DNA of 37,507 nt. Origin: Candidatus Brocadiia bacterium (GTDB lineage: Bacteria > Planctomycetota > Uabimicrobiia > Uabimicrobiales > JABWCH01). Of the stretch, positions 24,139 to 32,092 are shown one piece after another. Both the position numbers and the translations under genes were made by a program. The stretch spans positions 1 to 37,507 of the forward strand of contig JABWCH010000009.1 in the NCBI GenBank assembly GCA_013359215.1. The letters run 5' to 3'. Under the pieces are notes generated by a model that worked only from the letters and a program-made list of their open reading frames with translations, ran no database searches and was not told the DNA's origin. Each line of letters starts with the position of its first letter. The first letter of the stretch is position 1.

Positions 24139-24230
24139 GCCACTATATTAGGCTTTGCGTAACTTTTTTCATGATGAAACTTTAGGGATAAGTAGAGCGT
24201 AGTGTAAGCCTGGCAAAAAAGAAATTTTTA

Positions 24231-24265
24231 TTTGGGGGAAAATTTTTACAGAAATTTTCCCCCAA
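24231..24265. terminator. G5/C5 hairpin behind tagged secreted protein, copy 2
   Basis: TTTGGGGGAAAATTT pairs with AAATTTTCCCCCAA around a short loop. The flanking GAAATTTTTATTTGGGGG matches the flank of the hairpin at 16502-16537 (GAATTTTTATTTGGGGG). It lies 24 bases beyond the stop of the minus-strand PEP-CTERM-like gene and also between convergent genes, so it could end transcripts from both sides. Confidence 0.6.
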
Positions 24266-24288
24266 CCCCTTATATTAAGGATACCAGC

Positions 24289-24900
24289 TTAACGCCTATA
24301 AAACAATAAAAACAATCCAATCAAACAAAGAAATAGTGTAGATGTTTCTGGAACAGTTACATTCGCTACCTCAATTGTATGAAGTCCAAAGGCACTGTTA
24401 GGTGGGCTATAGTTATCTCTAACTCGGATTTCATCGAATCCTCCACCTGTGAAACCCAAATAGCCTTTACCAGTAGAATAGTATGAATGGTTTGGGTTAT
24501 AGCCGCCATATCCGACATAGAAAGTTCCGCTGGCGACAAGTTGTCCATCATTGTAAAGCGACCAATCACCCCAGTTGGAGCTTCCACCACTACCATGCAA
24601 GAAACCAACCGATTGGAAGTCTTCGCTGTTTGCCATTTTTAATCTTACATATCCAGTATTTCCGCCGCCCATATAAGCAAACCCTGCATTAAAAGTGTTG
24701 CTTCCATGATTTACTAATTCTATGGTAATGCCATTTTCTGTATATTTGGTATTGCCATTTTCTAATATTCCTGTTCCATTCATTGCCATAAAATGACTTC
24801 TGCTATTGTCTGCAATGATGTCTGTTGTGGAGAGAACGGGAACTGCATAACTTTTTGAAAAGAGTAAAAGGAGAATAAGAAAAAAATATTTTAAAATCAT
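24289..24900 (-). CDS. Secreted protein with PEP-CTERM-like sorting tail
   Basis: A 203-residue exported protein. Residues 1-19 are a signal peptide ending near SYAVP. The mature part is Gly/Asn/Ser/Tyr-rich and beta-rich, with FAYMGGGNTGYVRLKM, WSLYNDGQLVASG and GFDEIRVRD, in the style of secreted adhesion or lectin-like domains. Residues 183-203 are VPETSTLFLC, a hydrophobic helix and the basic end FYRR, a clear PEP-CTERM-type signal (VPETS instead of VPEPS). The substrate would be processed by an exosortase, which is not in this window. GGAG precedes the ATG on the minus strand. Its 3' hairpin is shared with the other tagged protein. Confidence 0.82.
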   Translation of the reverse strand: MILKYFFLILLLLFSKSYAVPVLSTTDIIADNSRSHFMAMNGTGILENGNTKYTENGITIELVNHGSNTFNAGFAYMGGGNTGYVRLKMANSEDFQSVGFLHGSGGSSNWGDWSLYNDGQLVASGTFYVGYGGYNPNHSYYSTGKGYLGFTGGGFDEIRVRDNYSPPNSAFGLHTIEVANVTVPETSTLFLCLIGLFLLFYRR

Positions 24901-25187
24901 GTGTTTCTCCTAAAAATCGATAATGGTTTATTGACTAAATCTCTTGACAATGCCATGCTGGATTTTCATTCTATTTTAATATGACATTGCCAAAATACCA
25001 TATTAAAAAATAGCAAAAAGGCTTTATAATTGCAATAATATTTCAAAAAGGAAAAATTTAACAAGCAAACTATTTTTTCTTGCATACCTATTTTTATTTG
25101 CTATATTTTATTTTATGATTTTACCTAATTTTGCTATTTTGAATGTACAATCAGGGTTTTGAATATATTTGAAAGGTAAAAAAATCT

Positions 25188-26204
25188 ATGGATTTTATGC
25201 AAATTTCCAAGAAAGATTTTCAGAAATTTGTGGAAAATTTGATCCAAAGCAAAGAAGAGGTTGTTGGTGTTGTAAAAAAAGGTAAACATTTTGCTTATGA
25301 TATTTTGGAAAAATCAGAGCAGCTTTGCCTGGACTACACAGAAACCATTTTGCCCCCTAAAAAGTACTTTCTTCCTGTGGAAGAAACGCTGCTAAAGTAT
25401 AAAACAGGCGTAGCCTCTTCCTACGAGGCAACCTATGGAAAATCTCCCAAGGTTATTATCGGTATCCATCCTGGTGATATGGCTGCCATTGCTCTTCTGG
25501 ATAAAAGCTTTTCCGAAGGGGAAAAAGATAGCCATTATCTGAATAAAAGAGCCAATAGCACTCTGATTGGAATTTACCCCACACAGTCTTTTCCTCACAG
25601 ATTCAGCAATTCTATGATAGAAAAGGATGCTTATAAAGCAGCAGATTGTTTTTTAGTGGATTTAGGGAATGATTATGGTATAGAAGTTGTTACAGAAAAA
25701 GGCAAAAAGATTGCTTCTGCGATGAAGGCTGTAGCTGGAGAAAAGGGCTTGAATGAAAAGATTGCCCAGGCCAAGGCCAAAATCAAAGATGAAGTTTCTA
25801 TGCCCTTTTCCCGCAGAGAGCTTTCTGAATTTTTGCATAATAAAGAAACTCATGCTGAATGGAAAAAACGCGCTGAAAAGTGTTTTTCTTGTGGTTCTTG
25901 TGTTCTTGTTTGCCCCACTTGCTATTGCTTTGACGTAAAAGATACAGTAGCTTTGTCCTTGCAAGAAGGCGAAAGAAAAAGAATGTGGGATGGCTGCATG
26001 TTGGAAAAATTTGCCAATGTTGCTGGCAACCACAATTTCCGTAAACTTGCGGGGGATCGCCTGAAACACAGAATCTTCCGTAAAGGCAAATACATAATCG
26101 ATAAATTTGGGATGGCAGGCTGTGTAGGTTGCGGACGTTGTAGCCAGGCATGTGTAGCTAACATTGCCAGCCCTGTGGATATAGTCCAGGAACTCAAAAA
26201 ATAG
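25188..26204 (+). CDS. hydB: [NiFe] hydrogenase (group 3b-like) iron-sulfur beta subunit
   Basis: Electron-transfer subunit of a cytoplasmic NAD(P)-linked hydrogenase, 338 residues. Two [4Fe-4S] motifs are clear: Cys232, 235, 238 and 242 in CFSCGSCVLVCPTC, and Cys312, 315, 318 and 322 in CVGCGRCSQAC. The family pattern continues in WDGCMLEKFANVAGNHNF. Compared with archaeal HydB as I remember it, the cysteine of the HxCD segment is Gly here (IGIHPGDMAAIALLD), and the CX6CFC-type segment has no cysteine (IGIYPTQSFPHRFS), so one further cluster seems lost. The start is at the first ATG of the conserved frame; AAAGG lies 11 bases earlier and a second ATG is three codons in. Confidence 0.9.
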   Translation: MDFMQISKKDFQKFVENLIQSKEEVVGVVKKGKHFAYDILEKSEQLCLDYTETILPPKKYFLPVEETLLKYKTGVASSYEATYGKSPKVIIGIHPGDMAAIALLDKSFSEGEKDSHYLNKRANSTLIGIYPTQSFPHRFSNSMIEKDAYKAADCFLVDLGNDYGIEVVTEKGKKIASAMKAVAGEKGLNEKIAQAKAKIKDEVSMPFSRRELSEFLHNKETHAEWKKRAEKCFSCGSCVLVCPTCYCFDVKDTVALSLQEGERKRMWDGCMLEKFANVAGNHNFRKLAGDRLKHRIFRKGKYIIDKFGMAGCVGCGRCSQACVANIASPVDIVQELKK

Positions 26205-26223
26205 TAGAAGGAGCGAAAAAAAG

Positions 26224-27054
26224 ATGTATCCTGAAAAATCCATTTATCTTCCTCAAGTCGCTACCATTACCAAAGCCAATATGATGACCAAGGTAGATAG
26301 ATATTTTGAATTCGAACTAGAAGGGGGCAAAGATTTAGGACATAAGCCAGGCCAGTTTGCTGAAATTTCGATTCCTGGTATAGGCGAAGCCCCGATTTCC
26401 ATTTCTTCTTCTCCTAATCTCAAGGGAAAATTCGAAATGGTGATTCGAAATGTTGGTGTTGTTACCAATGCTTTGCATAATCTTTCTGTTGGCTCAACAG
26501 TAGGCGTAAGAGGGCCTTATGGAACTCATTTTCCTATGGAAAAGCTAAAAGGAAGAGATCTTGTTTTTGTTTCTGGTGGTATTGGACTTGTTCCCATGCG
26601 TTCTGCTATCCATTATGCTTTAGAAAACCGCAAAGACTATGGCCGTATCATGATTCTTTTTGGAGCAAGAGACATAACTCAACGCCTCTTCGTTGATGAA
26701 TTAGCAGCCTGGAGCAAACAAAGTGACATCGAGTTTCTGGAAACAGTTGATGTCGGGAATCCTGATTGGAAAGGCAATGTAGGGGTGATTACCACTCTAT
26801 TCTCCAAAATTAAAGATTTCCACGCAGCAAACACTACAGCTTTTGTTGTAGGCCCTCCTGTGATGTATAAATTTGTCATTGTAGAGTTGTTTAAAATGGA
26901 TATGAGCAAATCAAACATTATCGTTTCTCTGGAAAGACACATGAAATGTGGAGTTGGCAAATGCGGACATTGCCAGATCAATCGTGTGTATGTTTGCCAG
27001 GAAGGTCCAGTATTTGCTTTGGATGCAATCAGCGAACTTAGGGAGGCAATCTAA
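26224..27054 (+). CDS. hydG: [NiFe] hydrogenase FAD/NAD(P)-binding gamma subunit
   Basis: Flavin subunit that passes electrons between NAD(P)H and the iron-sulfur subunits, 276 residues. It has a ferredoxin-reductase fold, with the FAD-binding PGQFAEISIPGIGEAPISIS, VRGPYGTHFP, the NAD(P)-binding VSGGIGLVPMRSAI and ILFGARD. Near the C-terminus Cys242, 247, 250 and 258 in KCGVGKCGHCQ and VYVCQEGP bind a [2Fe-2S] cluster. Length and domain order are normal for the sulfhydrogenase gamma subunit. AAGGAG at 26208-26213 precedes the ATG. It lies 19 bases after the beta subunit gene and two bases before the small subunit gene. Confidence 0.93.
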   Translation: MYPEKSIYLPQVATITKANMMTKVDRYFEFELEGGKDLGHKPGQFAEISIPGIGEAPISISSSPNLKGKFEMVIRNVGVVTNALHNLSVGSTVGVRGPYGTHFPMEKLKGRDLVFVSGGIGLVPMRSAIHYALENRKDYGRIMILFGARDITQRLFVDELAAWSKQSDIEFLETVDVGNPDWKGNVGVITTLFSKIKDFHAANTTAFVVGPPVMYKFVIVELFKMDMSKSNIIVSLERHMKCGVGKCGHCQINRVYVCQEGPVFALDAISELREAI

Positions 27055-27056
27055 AT

Positions 27057-27800
27057 ATGAAGCCAAAGGTAGCTTTTTTTGACTTTGCCTGTTGTGAAGG
27101 ATGCCAGCTTCAAATCGCAAACTTAGAAGAAGAGATTCTCGGTGTAGTTGCTCTGGTAGACCTTGTAGAATTTCGCGAAGTTCTTACAGGCCATGCTCCA
27201 GAATATGATATTACCTTTATCGAAGGTTCTATAACTCGCCCTGAAGACGAAGAAAGATTAAAAGACATTCGCAAACGTTCCAAAATCTTGATCGCTTTTG
27301 GTGCTTGTGCCACAACGGGTGGCGTGAATAAAATCAAAAATCTGCGAAATCTGGAAACGGTCAGGAAAGAAGTATATCAAGATGATTGGAATAAACCACA
27401 TCTGAATACTGCCCCTACAAAAGCCGTAGACGAAGTGGTCAAAGTGGATTACTATCTGCATGGCTGCCCTATCAACCGTAATGAATTTCTCAGCGTTGTA
27501 AAAGATCTGGCTATGGGGAAAGTACCCAGAATTCCTGATTATCCTGTTTGTGTAGAATGCAAGCTAAGAGAAAATGAATGCTTGTACGACTTAGGAAAAA
27601 CATGCCTCGGCCCTATTGCAAGAGCAGGATGCGCTGCTATATGTCCAAGCAACAAAAGCGGTTGTGAAGCATGTCGTGGAACTGTCCCTAATCCCAATAA
27701 AAACGCAATGCACGAAGTTCTTGCAAAGCGTAATCTTACTGTTGAAGCTATTATTCAAGAATTTACCATGTTTGCTGTCAATCCGGAGGTTTCTAAATGA
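27057..27800 (+). CDS. hydD: [NiFe] hydrogenase small (delta) subunit
   Basis: Iron-sulfur small subunit carrying electrons from the Ni-Fe site, 247 residues, cytoplasmic (no Tat signal). The proximal cluster ligands are CEGC at 13-16, the cysteine of FGACATTGG at 84 and HGCPIN with Cys137. Further cysteines at 165, 168, 175, 183, 192, 196, 203 and 206 match the two additional cubane clusters of group 3 enzymes. GGGAGG in the end of the previous gene serves as ribosome binding site. The stop overlaps the large subunit start as ATGA, indicating coupled translation. Confidence 0.93.
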   Translation: MKPKVAFFDFACCEGCQLQIANLEEEILGVVALVDLVEFREVLTGHAPEYDITFIEGSITRPEDEERLKDIRKRSKILIAFGACATTGGVNKIKNLRNLETVRKEVYQDDWNKPHLNTAPTKAVDEVVKVDYYLHGCPINRNEFLSVVKDLAMGKVPRIPDYPVCVECKLRENECLYDLGKTCLGPIARAGCAAICPSNKSGCEACRGTVPNPNKNAMHEVLAKRNLTVEAIIQEFTMFAVNPEVSK

Positions 27801-29098
27801 ACAATGACTCCATGAAAATCCATGTACACCATGTTACCCGTATCGAAGGGCATGGAAACATAGAAGTAGACATTCAGAACGGAGAAATCCGCAAAGTAGA
27901 GTGGCAAGTCCCAGAAGCCCCTCGTTTTTTTGAAGCAATGGTAGTAGAAAGAGATTGCGATCAGGTAGCCCCTATTACTTCCAGAATTTGCGGCATTTGC
28001 TCTATTGGACACACTTTTGCCTCTCTCAAGGCAACAGAAGCAGCCATGGGCATCCAGATTACAGAACAAACCAGAAAGCTCAGAGAACTCCTCCTTCACG
28101 GAGAAACGCTGCAAAGCCATATACTCCACGTATGCTATCTTGTTGTTCCCGATTTATGCAGAGTCAATAGCGTTGTTCCCCTTGCCTTTACCCATAAAGA
28201 TGTTGTTTTGCTCGTGACCAAACTGCACAGACTTGCCAATGAACTATGCGATGTGATCGGCGGACGCACGACCCATCCTATCCGTGCTGTCATCAATGGT
28301 TTTACCATGCTTCCTAAGCCAAAAGAACTCGAATCCTTGAGAAAAAGGCTTGTGGAAAGCGTTGAAGATCTAAAAACATTAGCTGGATTTGTCAAAACCA
28401 TTGCCAATGGATTACCCAACTTTGTTCGTGAAACCGAATACATCAGTCTGGCAGACCAAAAAGACTATGCTTTTTACGATGGAGACATCAAATCCAGCGA
28501 TGTAAAAGGCAACATTCCTATAAATGATTACAGAAAAGTCACCAATGAATATATATCGCCACAATCCACTGCGAAATGGACTAAATACAACAGAGAAGCC
28601 TATTTTGCTGGTGCTTTGGCAAGATATAACAACAATTATAAACAACTGACACCTTTCTCTTATGCTGTTGGTAAAGATTTAGGACTCGATGGCGTAAGCT
28701 ATAATCCTTTTATGAACAATGTTGCCCAGGTTGTGGAAGTTGTCTTTGCTGTAGAAAGATCCATCCAGATCATTGATGATCTTCTTGGCAATGGAATGAA
28801 AGAAGAAGACAATTCTTTCAAGAGAAGAGCAGGTCAAGGCGTTGGTGCAGTAGAAGTACCAAGAGGAATTCTCTTCCATGACTACACTTACGACGAAAAA
28901 GGAAAATGCGTAAAAGCCAATTGCATCATTCCTACAAACCAAAATCATGCCAACATCCAGTTGGACATGGAAAAGCTTGTTCCTGAATTTAAACATGAAG
29001 GAAAAGATGAGCTACAGTTCAAACTGGAAATGCTTGTCAGAGCTTATGACCCTTGTGTTTCCTGTTCAACACACTTTATGAAAGTCAAATTTATATAA
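27797..29098 (+). CDS. hydA: [NiFe] hydrogenase large (alpha) subunit
   Basis: Catalytic subunit for reversible H2 oxidation, 433 residues. The L1 motif RICGICSIGHT supplies Cys65 and Cys68, and the L2 motif DPCVSCSTH supplies Cys420 and Cys423, the four Ni ligands. HHVTRIEGHGNIEVD at the N-terminus is typical. Only seven residues (FMKVKFI) follow His426, the expected site of C-terminal processing, and the protease gene lies just downstream. Gene order beta-gamma-delta-alpha is that of group 3b (sulfhydrogenase-type) operons. GGAGG is at 27785-27789, seven bases before the ATG. A hairpin terminator follows immediately after the stop. Confidence 0.95.
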   Translation: MNNDSMKIHVHHVTRIEGHGNIEVDIQNGEIRKVEWQVPEAPRFFEAMVVERDCDQVAPITSRICGICSIGHTFASLKATEAAMGIQITEQTRKLRELLLHGETLQSHILHVCYLVVPDLCRVNSVVPLAFTHKDVVLLVTKLHRLANELCDVIGGRTTHPIRAVINGFTMLPKPKELESLRKRLVESVEDLKTLAGFVKTIANGLPNFVRETEYISLADQKDYAFYDGDIKSSDVKGNIPINDYRKVTNEYISPQSTAKWTKYNREAYFAGALARYNNNYKQLTPFSYAVGKDLGLDGVSYNPFMNNVAQVVEVVFAVERSIQIIDDLLGNGMKEEDNSFKRRAGQGVGAVEVPRGILFHDYTYDEKGKCVKANCIIPTNQNHANIQLDMEKLVPEFKHEGKDELQFKLEMLVRAYDPCVSCSTHFMKVKFI

Positions 29099-29118
29099 TG
29101 CAGACTTTCCTTGGCAGA

Positions 29119-29142
29119 GGCGGGGTTATTCCCGCCTTTTTT
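29119..29142 (+). terminator. Rho-independent terminator after the hydrogenase large subunit
   Basis: GGCGGG and CCCGCC form a six-pair GC stem around GTTATT and are followed by six T. It lies 20 bases after the large subunit stop and 16 bases before the protease gene, so it separates the structural operon from its maturation gene and should lower expression of the protease. Confidence 0.85.
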
Positions 29143-29157
29143 GGGAAAAGATAAAGC

Positions 29158-29634
29158 ATGAATCCCAATATCCCTTTGATTGTTGGAATAGGAAATCCCT
29201 TGATGGGAGATGATGGGATTGGCCCTTATGTCATAGAAAAATTGCAAGAAAAGCACCCTGATTGGGAATTTTTAGAACTGCATACCCCAGGATATACTAT
29301 ACTAAGCTATATCCAAGAAAAAAAAAGTCTGATTCTGGTCGATGCAGCCGACTTTGGAGGGAAGCCAGGCGAAATCAGAAGGGTTAAAAGAGAACAAGTC
29401 CAAAGCATAAAAGAACCCTGTTCCTTGAATCTGCATGGAGCTGATATTCTTACTGTTTTGGAAAATGCACCTTCCTGGGGCATATTCATAGACAATGTCA
29501 TCCTCTATTGCATCCAGATCGAATCCATCCATCCAGGGCATTCACTAAGCCATCTCCTTAAAGCCTCAGCCATAGAAGTAATTAGCAGCATTGAAAGAGA
29601 TATGCTGAATTTTAGGATGCAGGCAATATCTTAA
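29158..29634 (+). CDS. Hydrogenase maturation endopeptidase (HycI/HybD family)
   Basis: Nickel-dependent protease that removes the C-terminal peptide of the large subunit after metal insertion. The 158 residues are of normal length. The N-terminal GIGNPLMGDDGIGPYVIEKL contains the first metal-binding Asp18, Asp62 lies in LVDAADFGG, and His93 in NLHGADIL is the third ligand. IHPGHSLSHLL near the C-terminus matches the family. The substrate is presumably the hydrogenase encoded just upstream. The ribosome binding site is weak, and the intervening terminator suggests low-level readthrough expression. Confidence 0.9.
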   Translation: MNPNIPLIVGIGNPLMGDDGIGPYVIEKLQEKHPDWEFLELHTPGYTILSYIQEKKSLILVDAADFGGKPGEIRRVKREQVQSIKEPCSLNLHGADILTVLENAPSWGIFIDNVILYCIQIESIHPGHSLSHLLKASAIEVISSIERDMLNFRMQAIS

Positions 29635-29657
29635 AAAAACTTCCCAACCCATTTTTA

Positions 29658-29800
29658 CGCAGGGTTTTGCCCCATAGCTTTCAATTTAAGATATAAGGCT
29701 ATGCTATTTATAAACTTAAACCTAAACCTCATACTTGTTAACTTTTCGATGCAAATCTTTACACTGAAAGGGTTTTATATACTAGCCCATTGGGTAAAGA
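29658..29800. repeat. Shared spacer blocks also found at 21556-21800
   Basis: GCAGGGTTTTGCCCCATAG with TTTCAATTTAAGATATAAGG (about 29658-29697) matches one arm of the palindrome at 21556-21653. CTTTCAGTGTAAAG-type sequence (here inverted, CTTTACACTGAAAG, then GGGTTTTATATACTAGCCC) at about 29757-29788 matches 21763-21800 in inverted orientation. Both blocks lie in spacers directly upstream of plus-strand genes. Confidence 0.6.
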
Positions 29801-29842
29801 TTTAAGAGAACAGTGTTGTGGGTAAAATTTGGAGTAAGAAAG

Positions 29843-32080
29843 ATGCCTATGTTTCCAGAAAAGCATGTTGTTTCAGGGAGATACCATATTCTTCAAAGTT
29901 ATCCTGATTCCTATTTTTATGGTTTTTTACATGAAGCAATGGATAAGAGGAAAGACAATTCTTCTGTGCGCCTGGCTTTATTGCATAACCATCTCCATTC
30001 CTATAAAAATCAGAATTTTCCTAAAAGCTTTTTTCTGCCTTTAGAAGCAGGACAGGCAGGGGAAGTGCCTTTTGTTGTCTTTCCCAAAGAGAAAAAAATA
30101 AGCTTTGGCGATTTTATTTCTTCTATACAAGGACAACCTAGAAAAAGAGACCGATTTTTTCTAAAGCTCCTGGACTGGATATACAATCTGCATCTTCAGT
30201 CTTTTACCATGCCTTATCTAAACCCTGATTTGATTTTTGTGGATGAATCTTCTCCTTATGTCTTAGGCCCTTTTGATTTTGTTATGGAGAAGCTCGACCC
30301 TAGCATAGATGAAATAAGGCGTTTTTTCTCTCCAAGGTATTTAGGCCGATCTTATAACACGAATATTAAGCTAGGGCCAATGGATGATTACTATCCTTTT
30401 TTTGTCATGTTTTTAGAAGCACTACAAGGCAGCATGGTTTCCTGGGATAGCATGAGCTGCCATCTTAGAATACAAGAAGACAAAATTCCCATTGAATACC
30501 AGTGGATGATGGAATATCTTTCTGTTAAAAAAATGCCAGAAAAAGAAGAAGATCTCTACTTAAAAGTGCGTTCCTTCCTGGAAGCAAGACTAGGCTGGAG
30601 CTTAAGAATACAAGGAAGACCAGGACATCTGAAATCTACTTTTTTATGGGATGGACAGGAAAAAATTTTTCCTGCTGTTTATAAAATCCCCTACACAACC
30701 AGCAGGATTTCCCTGGAGTTTATCGAAGAGATACCAGACGAGCAAGAAAACGATTGCTGCTATCACCTATGCGATATTCAGACAACCCCTGGGGCTTTTT
30801 TCCATAGATACGAAAGCAATCGTATAAATTGGCTTGCTGTGGAGGACACGGCAGATTCTAAAATAGAATTGGAATATGAACAGAAAACAAAAGTAGAGAT
30901 GATTCTATCTATACCCAAAAATTGCAATCCTGATGTTATGCTGAATAAAAAAATCTGGGAAGGTTTCAAAAGCATCTCTCTAAAAGAAAGCAAAATAGCA
31001 TTTTCTTCCTGGATTTCTCCTCAAAGTTCTGTTTATATCCAAATAAATCCTGGAAATGGGTTTGAGATCGCCTCCTGGAGTGTGGATGGCATTCCTAAGT
31101 TTGAGATGCAAAACAGCATTTCTTTAGATCCTTCTTACAGAGTACGCCAGGTACATTGTCAAATCAAGTCTTCTGGCGGATCATGGACAGCAGGAATAGT
31201 GTTTTTATCTTTTCTCCTTGTATCCTTGATAGTGGGAGTATCCTGGCTTTGCTACCCCTATTTTTTGAAGAAAGAAAATGAAAAAATCGTTCCAAAACCC
31301 CATAAAATCTTGTCTGTGGATATTCCTGAGAGCAAACAGCAAGAAAATCTGCTTCCATTGGAGAAGAATGCACAAGGGTTTATGGAATATAAGAGAAAAC
31401 AGGATGGCATGGTTATGGTGGAAATACCAGAAGGCAAATCCCACTTAAAGATGGGCAACCAGCCAGTGAAAGAGTATGTTCATGATACATATTGGATAGA
31501 CAAATATGAAGTCACTTATGGGCAATTTTTAAAATTTTTGAATGCTGAAAAAATCGAGGTTGCAGTCCATGAAGAAAAAATGTATTCTATCCAATATGAT
31601 GGCACTTTATATATCCCTGGCTCAAATTTTGATGCAGCAAAGCCTGTAACCAATGTCAGCCTTGATTTAGCCAAGAAATATGCCCGATGGGCAGGAGCGG
31701 ATTTGCCTACAGAAGCAGAATGGTGCAAAGCTGCTTCCTGGCATGAAGAAAAGCAAATGCAATACGACTATCCCTGGGGCAACAAAAAGCCTGACTCCCG
31801 CTCTTTATCTAAATATTTGAATTCCATAGAAAATGGAAAGAAAATAGGAAAAGCTGATATGGCAGAAGAAGGCAAATCTCCTTACGGCCTTTTCAATATG
31901 GCAGGAAATGCAGGCGAATTTTGCAGGGTTTCTTCTGCAAGCAACGAATACATTGTCAAAGGTGGCTCTTTTTATGAAAGCATAAACCATTGTCAGGTAT
32001 ATTTTCAACAGCACATTGGGCCAGAAAAAAAATATCCCCAAATTGGATTTCGCTGTGTTATTCGTAAAAAAATAGAATAA
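29843..32080 (+). CDS. Membrane protein: pseudokinase, TM helix and FGE/sulfatase-modifying-factor-like domain
   Basis: A 745-residue protein in three parts. Residues 1 to about 235 follow a Ser/Thr kinase fold (GRYHIL, DWIYNLHLQ, YLGRSY then DDYYPFFVMFLEALQG), but the catalytic HRDxKPxN loop reads MPYLNPDL, and the DFG site reads GPFDF, so it should be inactive. A single transmembrane helix is at about 449-473 (GIVFLSFLLVSLIVGV). Residues 523-745 are a formylglycine-generating-enzyme-like (SUMF1/EgtB/PvdO superfamily) domain, with YWIDKYEVTYGQFL, PVTNVSLDLAKKYARWAG, LPTEAEWCKAA, GLFNMAGNAGEF and GFRCVI. A GTG at 29813 is possible, but GGAG eight bases before the ATG at 29843 is better. The downstream gene starts 12 bases after the stop. 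Kinase-FGE fusions are typical of Planctomycetota. Confidence 0.8.
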   Translation: MPMFPEKHVVSGRYHILQSYPDSYFYGFLHEAMDKRKDNSSVRLALLHNHLHSYKNQNFPKSFFLPLEAGQAGEVPFVVFPKEKKISFGDFISSIQGQPRKRDRFFLKLLDWIYNLHLQSFTMPYLNPDLIFVDESSPYVLGPFDFVMEKLDPSIDEIRRFFSPRYLGRSYNTNIKLGPMDDYYPFFVMFLEALQGSMVSWDSMSCHLRIQEDKIPIEYQWMMEYLSVKKMPEKEEDLYLKVRSFLEARLGWSLRIQGRPGHLKSTFLWDGQEKIFPAVYKIPYTTSRISLEFIEEIPDEQENDCCYHLCDIQTTPGAFFHRYESNRINWLAVEDTADSKIELEYEQKTKVEMILSIPKNCNPDVMLNKKIWEGFKSISLKESKIAFSSWISPQSSVYIQINPGNGFEIASWSVDGIPKFEMQNSISLDPSYRVRQVHCQIKSSGGSWTAGIVFLSFLLVSLIVGVSWLCYPYFLKKENEKIVPKPHKILSVDIPESKQQENLLPLEKNAQGFMEYKRKQDGMVMVEIPEGKSHLKMGNQPVKEYVHDTYWIDKYEVTYGQFLKFLNAEKIEVAVHEEKMYSIQYDGTLYIPGSNFDAAKPVTNVSLDLAKKYARWAGADLPTEAEWCKAASWHEEKQMQYDYPWGNKKPDSRSLSKYLNSIENGKKIGKADMAEEGKSPYGLFNMAGNAGEFCRVSSASNEYIVKGGSFYESINHCQVYFQQHIGPEKKYPQIGFRCVIRKKIE

Positions 32081-32092
32081 TGGAGAATATCA

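Noticed and set aside
25662-26243. 193-codon open frame antisense to the hydrogenase beta subunit gene
   Set aside because: It lies entirely opposite a well-supported gene, has a Phe/Ser-rich low-complexity product and no plausible ribosome binding site or family match.
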